Source of the DNA: Clostridia bacterium
GTDB lineage: Bacteria > Bacillota_A > Clostridia > Christensenellales > Aristaeellaceae
Assembly (NCBI GenBank): GCA_017509065.1
Contig: JAFWQM010000213.1
Coordinates: forward strand, 1-40,161
Length of the DNA: 40,161 bases
Reading direction: 5' to 3'
Shown piece by piece: positions 17,126 through 25,941 of the stretch. Both the position numbers and the translations under genes were made by a program. The notes below the pieces were generated by a model, which saw only the letters and a list, made by a program, of their open reading frames with translations, was not told where the DNA came from and ran no database searches. Position 1 is the first letter of the stretch. Every line of letters starts with the position of its first letter.

Positions 17126-19552
17126 TTACTTTTTGATACGCCAGATCAGGTCGTTGTATTCCCTGATGGTGCGGTCAGAGGAGAAGATGCCGGAGCAGGC
17201 GGTATTGGTGATCGCCATGCGCAGCCACTTTTCGCGGTTCTGGTAGTCGGCGTCTACGCGGCGCTGAGCCATGGAGTAGGAGCCGAAATCTTTGAGCACG
17301 AAGTAGGGGTCGGAGAACAGGAGGTTGTGGTAGATATCCTGCACGACGGCGGGGGTTTCGGGGAAGAGGGTGCCGTCGATGATCTGGGTCATGGCCCGGC
17401 GCAGCTCAGCGTTGTCCTCATAGCGCTGCATGGGCTGGTAGCTGCCCTCACGGTACATTTCAGCCACGGTGTCGGCGCGCATACCGAAGATGTAGATATT
17501 GTCCAGGCCCACCTGGTCGTGGATTTCCACGTTCGCGCCGTCCATGGTGCCGATGGTCACCGCGCCGTTCATCATGAACTTCATGTTGCCGGTGCCGCTG
17601 GCTTCCTTGCCGGCGGTGGAGAGCTGCTCGCTCAGCTCGGCGGCGGGAATCAGACGCTCGGCAGCGGACACGCAGTAGTTCTCCAGGAAGATGACCCGCA
17701 GGAACTTCTTCGCACGGGGGCTCTTCTCGATCAGCTTGCTCAGGGCGATGATCAGGCGGATGATCTGCTTGGCCATGTGGTATCCGGGGCTGGCCTTGGC
17801 GCCGAACACGAACACGCGGGGCGTCATGGTGTAGTTCGGGTCGTCCATGATGCGGTTGTACAGCACCAGGATATGCAGGGCGTTGAGCAGCTGACGCTTG
17901 TATTCATGGAGGCGCTTGGCCTGCACGTCCAGCATGAAATCGGGGTCGATGGAGTCGCCCTGCTGGCGTTCGAGGAAGTTGGAGAAGATGATTTTGTTTT
18001 CGCGCTTGACCTTGGCAAACTCAGCCTGGAACGCTTTGTCATCGCGGAAGGCCAGTAGGTCGCGCAGCTTTTCGGGATCGCGGACCCAGGCGTCGCCGAT
18101 GGTGTTGTAAAGCAGGTTGGTCAGGCCCTCGTTGCAGCTCATCAGCCAGCGGCGGTGGGTGATGCCGTTGGTAATGGCGGAGAACTTCTTGGGCATGAAC
18201 TCATAGTAGTCTTTGAAGGTGTCGCGCTTGAGGATCTCGCCGTGCAGCTGGCTCACGCCGTTGACAGAATAGCTCATCGCCACGCACAGGTTGGCCATGT
18301 GCACCTGATCGTAGGCGGTAATGGCCATTTTGGCGATGCGCGGATCAAGGCCGTTGTAATGGTCGGCCAGGCGCGCGCAGACGCGGCGGTTGATTTCACA
18401 CAGGATCATGTAGATGCGGGGCAGCAGGCTCTGCATCATTTTTTCGGGCCACTTTTCCAGCGCTTCGCTCATGACGGTGTGGTTGGTGTAGGCCACGGTG
18501 TGCTGCACGATCCAGCTGGCTTCGTCCCAACTCAGGCCTTCTTCGTCCATCAGGATGCGCATGAGCTCCGGAATTGCAAGGCCGGGATGGGTGTCGTTGA
18601 TATGGATGGTCATCTTTTCCGGAAGCAGCCGGAAGTTGCGGCCGAAGCGGCGCTTGAAATCCTTGATGGCATACTGCAGGGTGGCGCTGGTGAAGAAGTA
18701 GTGCTGCTTGAGGCGCAGTTCCTTGCCTTCGTAGTGGTTATCCTCGGGATACAGCACCTTGCTGATCACGGCGGACAGCTCCTGCTCCTGCAGGGCTTTG
18801 GTATAGTTGCCGCTGTTGAAGCTGTTCAGGTCAATGCTCTTGGAGGAGCGGGCGCGCCACATGCGCAGGGTGTTCACCGTATCGTTGTCATAGCCGACCA
18901 CAGGCATATCGTAGGGCACGGCTTCCACGGTGTAATAGTCCTTGAGGATATAGCAGGCGCGATCGTTGATGGTATCCTCTTCCACATGGCCGCCGAAACG
19001 GATCTCGCACACGTCCTCCATGGCGGGCACTTCCCATACGTTGCCGTTGACCAGCCAGTCGTCGGGCGCTTCCACCTGTTGGCCGTCGATGATGCGTTGG
19101 CGGAACAGGCCGTATTCATAGCGGATGGTGCAGCCCATAGCGGGCAGAGAAAGCGCGCTCAGGCTGTCCAGGAAGCAGGCGGCAAGACGGCCCAGGCCGC
19201 CGTTGCCGAGGCCGGGTTCCGGCTCCTCCTGGAGCACCGTGCGGATATCCACGCCCAGCTCCTGCAGGGCCTGGCGGTAAGCGTCGTTGGAGCAAAGGTT
19301 CAGCACGTTGCAGTGCAGGCTGCGGCCGGTCAGGAATTCGACGGAAAGATAATAGAGGCGCTTGTCGGTGGAGTGCTTATCTTTTTCCCGGTACTGCACC
19401 CATTTCTGCATGATCTGATCCTTAACGGTGGAAGCCAGGGCATAATAAATCTGCTGCGACGTGGCGTCGGCCAGGGTACGGCCGTTGTAGCGCTGCAGCT
19501 TGCCGATAATGGATTGCTTGATCGATTCTTTATCGAATTGCGTGGTAGGCAT
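17126..19552 (-). CDS. glgP: Glycogen/maltodextrin phosphorylase
   Basis: An 808-residue cytosolic pyridoxal-phosphate enzyme that releases glucose-1-phosphate from glycogen or maltodextrin. Family marks include PEPGLGNGGLGRLAACFLDS near the N-terminus, HINDTHPGLAIPELMRIL, the TNHTVMSEALEKWP segment, and the cofactor site EASGTGNMKFMMNGA with Lys658. Length and start are standard. The start at 19552 follows AGGAGGGA by 8 bases, while the longer frame adds a non-homologous 26-residue extension. No other glycogen genes are nearby. It has its own promoter and terminator, so it is a single-gene unit. Confidence 0.96.
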   Translation of the reverse strand: MPTTQFDKESIKQSIIGKLQRYNGRTLADATSQQIYYALASTVKDQIMQKWVQYREKDKHSTDKRLYYLSVEFLTGRSLHCNVLNLCSNDAYRQALQELGVDIRTVLQEEPEPGLGNGGLGRLAACFLDSLSALSLPAMGCTIRYEYGLFRQRIIDGQQVEAPDDWLVNGNVWEVPAMEDVCEIRFGGHVEEDTINDRACYILKDYYTVEAVPYDMPVVGYDNDTVNTLRMWRARSSKSIDLNSFNSGNYTKALQEQELSAVISKVLYPEDNHYEGKELRLKQHYFFTSATLQYAIKDFKRRFGRNFRLLPEKMTIHINDTHPGLAIPELMRILMDEEGLSWDEASWIVQHTVAYTNHTVMSEALEKWPEKMMQSLLPRIYMILCEINRRVCARLADHYNGLDPRIAKMAITAYDQVHMANLCVAMSYSVNGVSQLHGEILKRDTFKDYYEFMPKKFSAITNGITHRRWLMSCNEGLTNLLYNTIGDAWVRDPEKLRDLLAFRDDKAFQAEFAKVKRENKIIFSNFLERQQGDSIDPDFMLDVQAKRLHEYKRQLLNALHILVLYNRIMDDPNYTMTPRVFVFGAKASPGYHMAKQIIRLIIALSKLIEKSPRAKKFLRVIFLENYCVSAAERLIPAAELSEQLSTAGKEASGTGNMKFMMNGAVTIGTMDGANVEIHDQVGLDNIYIFGMRADTVAEMYREGSYQPMQRYEDNAELRRAMTQIIDGTLFPETPAVVQDIYHNLLFSDPYFVLKDFGSYSMAQRRVDADYQNREKWLRMAITNTACSGIFSSDRTIREYNDLIWRIKK

Positions 19553-19601
19553 TGCGTTTATCCCTCCTGATTTTCGTGTTGAATTGATGCACGAACAATT
19601 A

Positions 19602-19630
19602 ATTATATCATATTTTTTTCCATTCGCCAA
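19602..19630 (-). promoter_or_regulatory. Promoter of glgP
   Basis: On the minus strand TTGGCG (19625-19630) and TATAAT (19602-19607) are 17 bases apart, about 50 bases before the start codon, with an A-rich spacer. Confidence 0.75.
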
Positions 19631-19711
19631 TAGGTAAATTGGAAAAGAAATGCCGGATTGACGGGTTTATTCGTTAGAATTCAGGTATCGAAGTCAGATA
19701 CAGGGGTCACG

Positions 19712-19827
19712 CTGGAGGCTTTGCCTCCAGTTCCGCATCCTCAATCGGCGCAAATCCTTCGGATATTGCTTGTTTCGGCTGATCTCACCGCCGATGAGAT
19801 TCCCGCCACAGGCGGTCATCGGCGGTT
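19712..19827. repeat. Dispersed structured repeat, family 1, copy B
   Basis: Begins with hairpin CTGGAGGC TTT GCCTCCAG (19712-19730), continues with the CCTCAA.CGGCGCAA block and a small hairpin, and ends with the family core stem (19787-19797 with 19816-19826). It ends against the mnmE stop codon at 19828, so it would form the 3' end of the mnmE message. No T run follows on either strand. Confidence 0.85.
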
Positions 19828-21174
19828 CTATTTGCCAACGCAGAAGCGTGAGAAGATATCGTCGATGAGCTTTTCGTCCACCTGGTCGCCGGTGACGCGG
19901 CCAAGGGCGGCGAGAGCTTCCTGGAGGTCGATCACGGCCAGGTCCACCGCCTCGCCCCGTGCGCAGGCGTCGGCTGCGCTGTGGAGGGCCTTTGCGGCTT
20001 CGCGGGCCAGGCGGATGTGCCGCTGCTGGGTCAGAGCGCTTTCGCCAGCTCCCGCGCCGAAGGAAGCGACACACTCTTCCAGAGCAGCCAGTCCCTGTCC
20101 GGTTTTCGCGGAGAGCAGCAGCGGTCGGTCAAACACCGCAGGATTCAGCGCCATGGGCCGGTCGCACTGGTTCAAAACGATAATGCGCGGCGCATTCTTT
20201 GTTTCCTCCAAAAGGCGCTGATCCTCGTCGGTCAGCGGTTCGGCGGCGTTGAGCACCGCGATCACAACGTCCGCGCCCGCAATGGCCTGCCGCGCGCGAT
20301 CGACTCCGATGCGCTCGATCACGCCTGCGCCTTCATCGCGCAGCCCGGCGGTGTCGGAAAAGTGCACCCGCAGGCCGTCGATTAAAACATCGGCGCGGAT
20401 AATGTCCCGCGTGGTGCCGGGAATGTCGGTCACGATGGCGCGCTCCTGCCGGGCGAGCGCGTTCAGTAAAGACGATTTACCGACATTGGGCCGGCCGCAA
20501 AGCACGGCCTCCAGCCCTTCCTCCGCGATCCTCGCGCCGCGTTCGTCGCAGGCGGCGTCCAGCCTGTCTCCCAGGCGGCGGGCGCCCGCTTCCAGATCGG
20601 CGGCGGCTTCTTCCATGGAAATTTCTTCGGGGTAGTCGATGGCAGCGGCTGCGCCGGAGAGCAGGGCGATCAATTCCTCCTGCGCCTGTTTGATGAAGCT
20701 GCTTACTCCGCCTTCCAGCTGCCGGATGGCGGCGCGCGCGACGCGGCCTCCTTCGGCGGAGATCAGCGCCATCACCGCTTCCGCGCGGCTCAGGTCAATG
20801 CGTCCGTTCAGGAAAGCACGCCTGGTAAATTCGCCCGCTTCGGCGGGACGTATACCCAGCGCGTACAGGGCGTCGAGCACGCTCTTTGCCGCCCAGGAAC
20901 CGCCGTGGAGGTGGAACTCCGCCACGTCCTCGCGGGTATAGCTGCGCGGCGCGCGGAAAAGCACCGCCATGCACTCGTCCAGGGTCTCCCCGCCCGATAC
21001 CACATGGCTGTAATACATTTTATGGCTTTCCCAGAGCTGGACAGGCACAATCAGGCGGTTCAGCATTTCTTCCGCCCGCGGCCCGCTGACCCGCACGATG
21101 GCGATGCCCGCTTCCCCGGGCGCTGTGGCCACCGCGGCGATGGTGTCGGTTGGATACATGGTTGTTTGCTTCAT
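19828..21174 (-). CDS. mnmE: tRNA uridine-34 modification GTPase MnmE
   Basis: The 448-residue enzyme works with MnmG to add the aminomethyl group to U34 of certain tRNAs, using methylene-tetrahydrofolate and GTP. It has the N-terminal folate-binding domain (DTIAAVATAPGEAGIAIVRV), the helical domain, and an inserted G domain with GRPNVGKSSLLNAL, TTRD, DTAGLRD and NQCD in place of NKxD. The C-terminal catalytic Cys motif is FCVGK. Unlike the common location next to rnpA-yidC-jag and mnmG, it stands alone here. The ribosome site before ATG 21174 is poor. A start at Met6 (21159) is possible. Confidence 0.95.
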   Translation of the reverse strand: MKQTTMYPTDTIAAVATAPGEAGIAIVRVSGPRAEEMLNRLIVPVQLWESHKMYYSHVVSGGETLDECMAVLFRAPRSYTREDVAEFHLHGGSWAAKSVLDALYALGIRPAEAGEFTRRAFLNGRIDLSRAEAVMALISAEGGRVARAAIRQLEGGVSSFIKQAQEELIALLSGAAAAIDYPEEISMEEAAADLEAGARRLGDRLDAACDERGARIAEEGLEAVLCGRPNVGKSSLLNALARQERAIVTDIPGTTRDIIRADVLIDGLRVHFSDTAGLRDEGAGVIERIGVDRARQAIAGADVVIAVLNAAEPLTDEDQRLLEETKNAPRIIVLNQCDRPMALNPAVFDRPLLLSAKTGQGLAALEECVASFGAGAGESALTQQRHIRLAREAAKALHSAADACARGEAVDLAVIDLQEALAALGRVTGDQVDEKLIDDIFSRFCVGK

Positions 21175-21218
21175 AACTTTGTTGTAAATTTATATCGACT
21201 TATGTGGAAGATGCTATA

Positions 21219-21310
21219 GTGAGGAGTTAGGAGTTTTATAGTGTTTTCAATGAACGTAAGACAGGCTTTCGTTCTATTGTCCGACTATATAAAACTCCTC
21301 GCTCCTAACT
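21219..21310. repeat. Dispersed element with terminal inverted repeats, family 3, copy 1
   Basis: About 92 bases with inverted ends (AGTGAGGAGTTAGGAGTTTT at the left, AAACTCCTCGCTCCTAACT at the right) and a central segment containing GAACGTAAGACAGGCTTTCG. The copy at 37070-37163 is the same element in the opposite orientation, with the core nearly identical. It lies between mnmE and the pyrophosphatase. It has no coding capacity and resembles a miniature inverted-repeat element. Confidence 0.85.
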
Positions 21311-21341
21311 GATTGTAAAGCGTCAGAATGATAATAAACGA

Positions 21342-22961
21342 TCAGCCCCACAGCAGCGACAGGGCGGGCACCATCTGCTTCTTCCTGCTGACCACACCCT
21401 TGAGGAACAGGCTGTTGCCCTCGATGCTGCTCACGTTGAAAGCCTGGCGGATGATTTCCCTGTCTCCGAGGAAAACGAGCTCCGTCCCCTCGCGCAGAAC
21501 GTCCGTGATCATGAGCAGCACCATATCATAGCCGCGGTCCTTTTTCAGCTTTTCCATTTCAGCCAGGAATTCGCTCTCCCGCTGGATCATGCGCTCGGAA
21601 TCCATGGTCGTGATCTGACTTATGCCCAGCGCGTGTTCGCCCAGGTGGAATTCCTTGAAGTCTGTTTTCAGCAGCGCTTCCACGCTCTTGTCCGCGGAGG
21701 AGGCGGAAAACACTTCCCTGCCCAGCGCGTCCAGATCGAGCCCGGCGATGCGGGCCAGCCGCTCGGCGATGCGGCGGTCCTTGGGCGTGGTGGTGGGAGA
21801 CTTGAACATCACCGTGTCGCTCACGATGGCGGCAGCCATGAGGCCCGCCAGCTTTTCGCTCGGCATGAGGCCGTGCTCCTGGAACATGGTGGCCACGATG
21901 GTGGTGGTGGAGCCGACGGGCTCGTTGCGCATGAACACGGGATAGCCGGTCTGCACGTCGGCGAGGCGGTGGTGGTCAATGATGCCCACCAGCTCGGCCT
22001 GCTCCAGCCCGGGCACAGCCTGGCCCACCTCGTTATGGTCCACCAGCACGATGCGCTTGCGCCGCGGACGCAGCAGATGATACCGGCCCAGGGTGCCGAT
22101 GACCTTGTTCTCACTGTCCAGCACGGGGTAAGAGCGGTAGCGGGACTGCAGCACGCTGTCCTGCACATCGTCCAGGTAGTCGTCCAGACGGAAGCAAACG
22201 ATGCCCTCGGTCTTTGCGATGCGGCCCACGGGCGTCGCCTGATACAGCATCCGGGCAGCGCGCCAGGCGTCGTAGGGCGTGACGATCACGCAGGTCTGGG
22301 AACTGATGCCCATATACTTTTCGGCCAGGTTGCTCTGGCAGAGGATGATGCAGGACGCCTTGCGCCTGAACGATTCTTCCACCACGTCCTCCTGCTGGCC
22401 GCAGATCACGATGGCGCCTTCCTTCACGCCGCGCAGCGTTTCGCCAGGCGTGGGCAGGGCGATAACCACCTCGCCGGAGATGAAGTCAAACACGTCCTCA
22501 TCCCGGTTGATGATGTGGCCTTCCAGGGCGGAGAGCACGTTAAACACCGGCGCTTTGTCCAGCACCGGCACCTCTATGGCCTTCATATCGCTCTCAGCGA
22601 TGCCCCCGGCGGTGACCATGCCGTAGAGCGTGCCGTCCTCGTTGGTGACGGGCAGGGTGCTGAGGTTGGGGTTTTCGCGCAGGATCTCCCAGGCGTGGCT
22701 GACCGGCACGCTCAGGCTCAGGCGGGGCGGACGGTCATATTCAATATCACGCACCTGCGTGCGCACGGTGGAGATCCTCAGTGGCGGCTGGAAACCGAAA
22801 CGCTTGAGCAGATAGCTCGTTTCATCGTTCAGATGCCCCAGGCGGACAGGCACGTAGTCGTTTTCGCCGATGGCGTTGCACAGGCTGGCGTAAGCCATTG
22901 CGGATACGATGGAGTCCGTGTCCGGGTTGCGGTGGCCGCAAACATAGGTCGTTGGCTGCAT
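21342..22961 (-). CDS. ppaC: Manganese-dependent inorganic pyrophosphatase with CBS-DRTGG-CBS insert
   Basis: This 539-residue DHH-family enzyme hydrolyses pyrophosphate and drives biosynthetic reactions. The catalytic parts are CGHRNPDTDS at the N-terminus, the later VLVDHNEVGQ and GIIDHHRLAD motifs, and the C-terminal SRKKQMVPAL. Between the first and second catalytic parts (about residues 65-300) are two CBS domains and a DRTGG domain, the known clostridial arrangement in which adenine nucleotides such as AMP, ADP and diadenosine tetraphosphate regulate activity. GGAGAGA precedes ATG 22961. It has its own promoter and is divergent from the GH3 gene. Confidence 0.95.
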   Translation of the reverse strand: MQPTTYVCGHRNPDTDSIVSAMAYASLCNAIGENDYVPVRLGHLNDETSYLLKRFGFQPPLRISTVRTQVRDIEYDRPPRLSLSVPVSHAWEILRENPNLSTLPVTNEDGTLYGMVTAGGIAESDMKAIEVPVLDKAPVFNVLSALEGHIINRDEDVFDFISGEVVIALPTPGETLRGVKEGAIVICGQQEDVVEESFRRKASCIILCQSNLAEKYMGISSQTCVIVTPYDAWRAARMLYQATPVGRIAKTEGIVCFRLDDYLDDVQDSVLQSRYRSYPVLDSENKVIGTLGRYHLLRPRRKRIVLVDHNEVGQAVPGLEQAELVGIIDHHRLADVQTGYPVFMRNEPVGSTTTIVATMFQEHGLMPSEKLAGLMAAAIVSDTVMFKSPTTTPKDRRIAERLARIAGLDLDALGREVFSASSADKSVEALLKTDFKEFHLGEHALGISQITTMDSERMIQRESEFLAEMEKLKKDRGYDMVLLMITDVLREGTELVFLGDREIIRQAFNVSSIEGNSLFLKGVVSRKKQMVPALSLLWG

Positions 22962-23006
22962 GGCAGTCTCTCCTTCCTCGGTGTGACGGGCAGATGGGTC
23001 ATACTT

Positions 23007-23035
23007 ATCATACTACAGCGGTATAAGAAAAGCAA
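23007..23035 (-). promoter_or_regulatory. Promoter of the pyrophosphatase gene
   Basis: On the minus strand TTGCTT (23030-23035) and TATGAT (23007-23012) are 17 bases apart, 45 bases before the start codon. Confidence 0.7.
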
Positions 23036-23092
23036 GAGAGACGAAAAAAGTGAAAGAAAGCGCTTTGTTCATTCATCAATGAAGAAATGAAC

Positions 23093-23121
23093 TTGTCATA
23101 TCTGGAGAAAAATGATATACT
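23093..23121 (+). promoter_or_regulatory. Promoter of the GH3 gene
   Basis: TTGTCA (23093-23098) and TATACT (23116-23121) are 17 bases apart. The expected transcript starts near 23128 and has a leader of about 90 bases. The leader contains the imperfect hairpin AGGGGAAAC/GTTTTCCCT (about 23142-23165). Confidence 0.75.
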
Positions 23122-23215
23122 TTCATCAAGCAGAATCAGGCAGGGGAAACACGCGCGTTTTCCCTGTGCTTCCGGGCATACATTTTTCATCTTGAATATG
23201 GAAAGGGACGGTTTC

Positions 23216-25618
23216 ATGAAACATCAGGAATTGATCGAAAAACTGACGCTGAAGGAAAAAGCGGCGCTGCTTTCCGGCAAGGACGTGTGGCATACCCGCG
23301 CCATTGAACGCCTGGACATACCCGCCATGACGCTGTCCGACGGGCCGAGCGGCCTGCGCAAGCAGGCGGGCGAGGGCGACCATCTCGGCCTGAACGCCTC
23401 CACCAAGGCCACCTGCGTTCCCTCCGCCGCTACGCTGGCCAACAGCTGGGACCCGGAGACCGCCAAAACCATGGGCGCTTGCGCGGGCGCGGACGCCGCG
23501 GCGCAGAATGTGGACATCCTGCTCGGTCCGGGCCTGAACACCAAGCGCAGCCCCCTCTGCGGCCGCAGCTTTGAATACTATTCCGAAGACCCCTATCTCG
23601 CGGGCAAGCTGGCCGCGGGCTTCATCCGGGGGGTGCAGAGCCAGGGCGTAGCCGCCTGCGCCAAGCACTTCGCCGCGAACAGCCAGGAAATGCTTCGGAT
23701 GCACAGCGACTCCGTGATGGACGAGCGCACCCTGCGCGAGCTGTATTTGACGAACTTTGAAATCGCGGTCAAGGAAGGCAAGCCCCGTTGCCTCATGACC
23801 AGTTACAACCGCCTGAACGGCGTCTATACCAACGAAAACGAACACCTGCTGAAAGAAATCCTTCGCGGCGAATGGGGCTACGAGGGCATGGTGGTCACGG
23901 ATTGGGGCGGCAGCAACGACTTTACTGAGGGCGTCCGCGCCGGCATGAACCTGGAAATGCCGGCCGCCGGGGACGACAGCCCCTGCCAGCTCGTCAAGGC
24001 CGTGGAGGAAGGCCGCATCAGCGAGGAGCTCATCGACCAGCGCGTGGACGAACTGCTGGACGCGGTTCTCTTCCCCAAACCCCAAAAACCAGAAGCCGAC
24101 CCCAAAGCCCAGCATGAAGCGGCCAGGGAAGCCGCTGAAAAGAGCATCGTGCTGCTTAAAAACGAAGGGAACGCCCTGCCCGTCAATCCCGCCGCGCGGG
24201 TGGCGGTCATCGGCGATTTCGCAGCGCACGCCCGGTATCAGGGCGCGGGCAGCAGCATGGTGAACGCCGTGGAAGTGGAAGAAACCCTGCCATTGATGAA
24301 GGATTACTTCCCCGAGTACATCGGCTATGCCCAGGGCTTTGAGCGCCTGGACCGCCCGAACGACGGCCTGGCCGATGACGCGGCGCTGCTGGCGCGGAAG
24401 GCGGACGTGGTGCTGCTGTACCTCGGCCTGCCCGAAGGCTTTGAAACCGAGGGCCTGGACAGGACGCACATGCGTCTGCCGGACAACCAGGTGAATTTGA
24501 TTAACAAGCTGTACGGCGTGAACCGGAACATCATCGTGGTGCTGTCCGCGGGTAGCGCGGTGGAAATGCCGTGGATCGACAAGTGCCAGGCGCTGGTGTA
24601 CGGGTGCCTCGGCGGCGAAGCGGCTGCAGCGGCCATGCTGCGCATGCTCAGCGGCCAGGTGAACCCCGGCGGCAAGCTGGCGGAAACCTTTGCCCTGACC
24701 TACGACGACATTCCCGTGAGCAAATACTATCCCGGCACGGAATACACCAGCGAATACCGCGAGGGCCTGTATGTGGGCTACCGGTACTTTGCCACCGCGA
24801 ATAAACCCGTGCGCTTCCCCTTCGGCTATGGCCTGAGCTACACGCGGTTCGCGTACGATGATATGACCGTGACCAAGGACGGCGTGGAATTTGACCTGAC
24901 CAACATCGGCAGCAGGGACGGCGACGAGATCGCCCAGCTGTATGTGCGCCTGCCGGGCGCGAAAATCTTCCGGCCCGAAAGAGAGCTAAAGGGCTTCCTT
25001 CGCGTGAGCCTTGCGGCGGGCGAAAAAAAGCGCGTTTCCATCCCCTTCGACGATTACACGTTCCGGTATTTCAACGTGAAAACCAACTGTTTTGAAATCG
25101 AGGGCGGCACGTATGACATCCTCGTCTGCTCCTCCAGCCAGGACATCCGCCTGAAGTGCACCTTCGACGTTCAGGGCACGGACGCGGAAAATCCCTATCC
25201 CGACCAGGCGTTCGCCAGCTACCGCTTTGGCGCGGTGAAGGACGTTTCTGACGCGGAATTTGAAGCGCTGCTGGGCCGTCCCATCCCACAGAAGCTGTGG
25301 GACCGGAGCAAGCCGCTCGAAATGAATGACGCTTTTGCCCAGATGGCCTACGCAAAGAACCCCGTCATGCGCTTGGTGGTGAAGATCTTAAAGGGCAAGA
25401 TCGACAAGGCGATCCAGAACGGCAAGCCCGACCTGAACACCCTGTTCATTTACAACCAGCCCTTCCGCGGCATGGCGAAAATGATGGGCGGCATGCTGTC
25501 CATGCAGATGGCTGACGACATCCGCTTCATGGCGAACGGCCACTGGCACCGCGGCCTGGGACGGTTGATTCACCATTTCTTCCACCGGCCCAAGCTGGGA
25601 CTTGATGAGAAGAAGTAA
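23216..25618 (+). CDS. Glycoside hydrolase family 3 beta-glycosidase
   Basis: An 800-residue enzyme with no signal peptide, so probably cytosolic and acting on imported oligosaccharides. Order: GH3 barrel (about 1-290), with SDGPSGLRKQ, CAKHFAANSQE and the nucleophile in MVVTDWGGSND (Asp229); the alpha/beta sandwich (about 310-560); a fibronectin-III-like domain (NIGSRDGDEIAQLYVRLPG, about 560-650); and about 120 unassigned C-terminal residues. The layout fits broad beta-glucosidase or beta-xylosidase types, and the KH-FP-type NagZ motif is missing. ATG 23216 (AAGGGA 7 bases upstream) is used because the promoter at 23093-23121 lies inside the longer reading frame. The true substrate is not readable. 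Confidence 0.92.
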   Translation: MKHQELIEKLTLKEKAALLSGKDVWHTRAIERLDIPAMTLSDGPSGLRKQAGEGDHLGLNASTKATCVPSAATLANSWDPETAKTMGACAGADAAAQNVDILLGPGLNTKRSPLCGRSFEYYSEDPYLAGKLAAGFIRGVQSQGVAACAKHFAANSQEMLRMHSDSVMDERTLRELYLTNFEIAVKEGKPRCLMTSYNRLNGVYTNENEHLLKEILRGEWGYEGMVVTDWGGSNDFTEGVRAGMNLEMPAAGDDSPCQLVKAVEEGRISEELIDQRVDELLDAVLFPKPQKPEADPKAQHEAAREAAEKSIVLLKNEGNALPVNPAARVAVIGDFAAHARYQGAGSSMVNAVEVEETLPLMKDYFPEYIGYAQGFERLDRPNDGLADDAALLARKADVVLLYLGLPEGFETEGLDRTHMRLPDNQVNLINKLYGVNRNIIVVLSAGSAVEMPWIDKCQALVYGCLGGEAAAAAMLRMLSGQVNPGGKLAETFALTYDDIPVSKYYPGTEYTSEYREGLYVGYRYFATANKPVRFPFGYGLSYTRFAYDDMTVTKDGVEFDLTNIGSRDGDEIAQLYVRLPGAKIFRPERELKGFLRVSLAAGEKKRVSIPFDDYTFRYFNVKTNCFEIEGGTYDILVCSSSQDIRLKCTFDVQGTDAENPYPDQAFASYRFGAVKDVSDAEFEALLGRPIPQKLWDRSKPLEMNDAFAQMAYAKNPVMRLVVKILKGKIDKAIQNGKPDLNTLFIYNQPFRGMAKMMGGMLSMQMADDIRFMANGHWHRGLGRLIHHFFHRPKLGLDEKK

Positions 25619-25658
25619 TACCTGTTTAGTCGTGACGCTTTAAAGTGTGGAGCAGTGC

Positions 25659-25786
25659 TGTCATCCCGACCGCAGTGGAGCGTTAGCGAAACGGAGTGGA
25701 GGGACCTGAGATAATCGCACTCACGCAAACAACAAGCTTTCAACTTTCAGGTCCCTCCACTCCGCTTCGCTCCGGTCGGGATGACA
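25659..25786. repeat. Long imperfect inverted repeat, family 4
   Basis: The gene-free stretch 25619-25840 is mostly this palindrome. The left arm starts TGTCATCCCGACCG and contains CGGAGTGGAGGGACCTGA (25659-25710). The right arm (25747-25786) is its inverse, ending CGGTCGGGATGACA. A 36-base spacer separates them. The left arm carries a short extra segment. The pattern GTCATCCCGA...GGAGGGACCTG resembles a type of palindromic repeat met in many bacterial genomes. It could serve as the transcription end of the GH3 gene, though no T run follows. Confidence 0.8.
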
Positions 25787-25840
25787 CAATTTGATCGTAG
25801 TTATAAGTACTCTCTATAAGTTCTCATTCAATAAAAATAT

Positions 25841-25869
25841 TGGACAAAGCCCGCACGCGCCGGTATAAT
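25841..25869 (+). promoter_or_regulatory. Promoter of metA-ridA
   Basis: TGGACA (25841-25846) and TATAAT (25864-25869) are 17 bases apart, 73 bases before metA. Confidence 0.75.
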
Positions 25870-25886
25870 GAATCCTGCGCGGAAGA

Positions 25887-25914
25887 AAACGCGAACCTGC
25901 TTTGGTTCGCGTTT
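25887..25914 (+). promoter_or_regulatory. Leader hairpin of metA
   Basis: A perfect 11-bp stem AAACGCGAACC/GGTTCGCGTTT with loop TGCTTT lies in the leader, followed by TACTTTT. It may act as a weak attenuator or as mRNA protection. The leader is too short for a standard SAM riboswitch or T-box, so regulation of metA is not explained by it. Confidence 0.6.
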
Positions 25915-25941
25915 ACTTTTGAACGCCCAAGGAGGAACATT

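Noticed and set aside
18155..19570. 471-residue ORF antisense to glgP
   Set aside because: His/Val/Gly-rich shadow of a strong gene on the other strand; no ribosome site and no family resemblance.
19658..20221. Plus-strand 187-residue ORF
   Set aside because: It consists of the family 1 repeat plus antisense of mnmE; Ser/Arg-rich composition is typical of a shadow frame.
23216..25618. GH3 enzyme as NagZ linked to anmK and wall recycling
   Set aside because: Its length, C-terminal domains and the absence of the NagZ motif fit beta-glucosidase types. It also lies on the other strand, 2.4 kb from the anmK operon.
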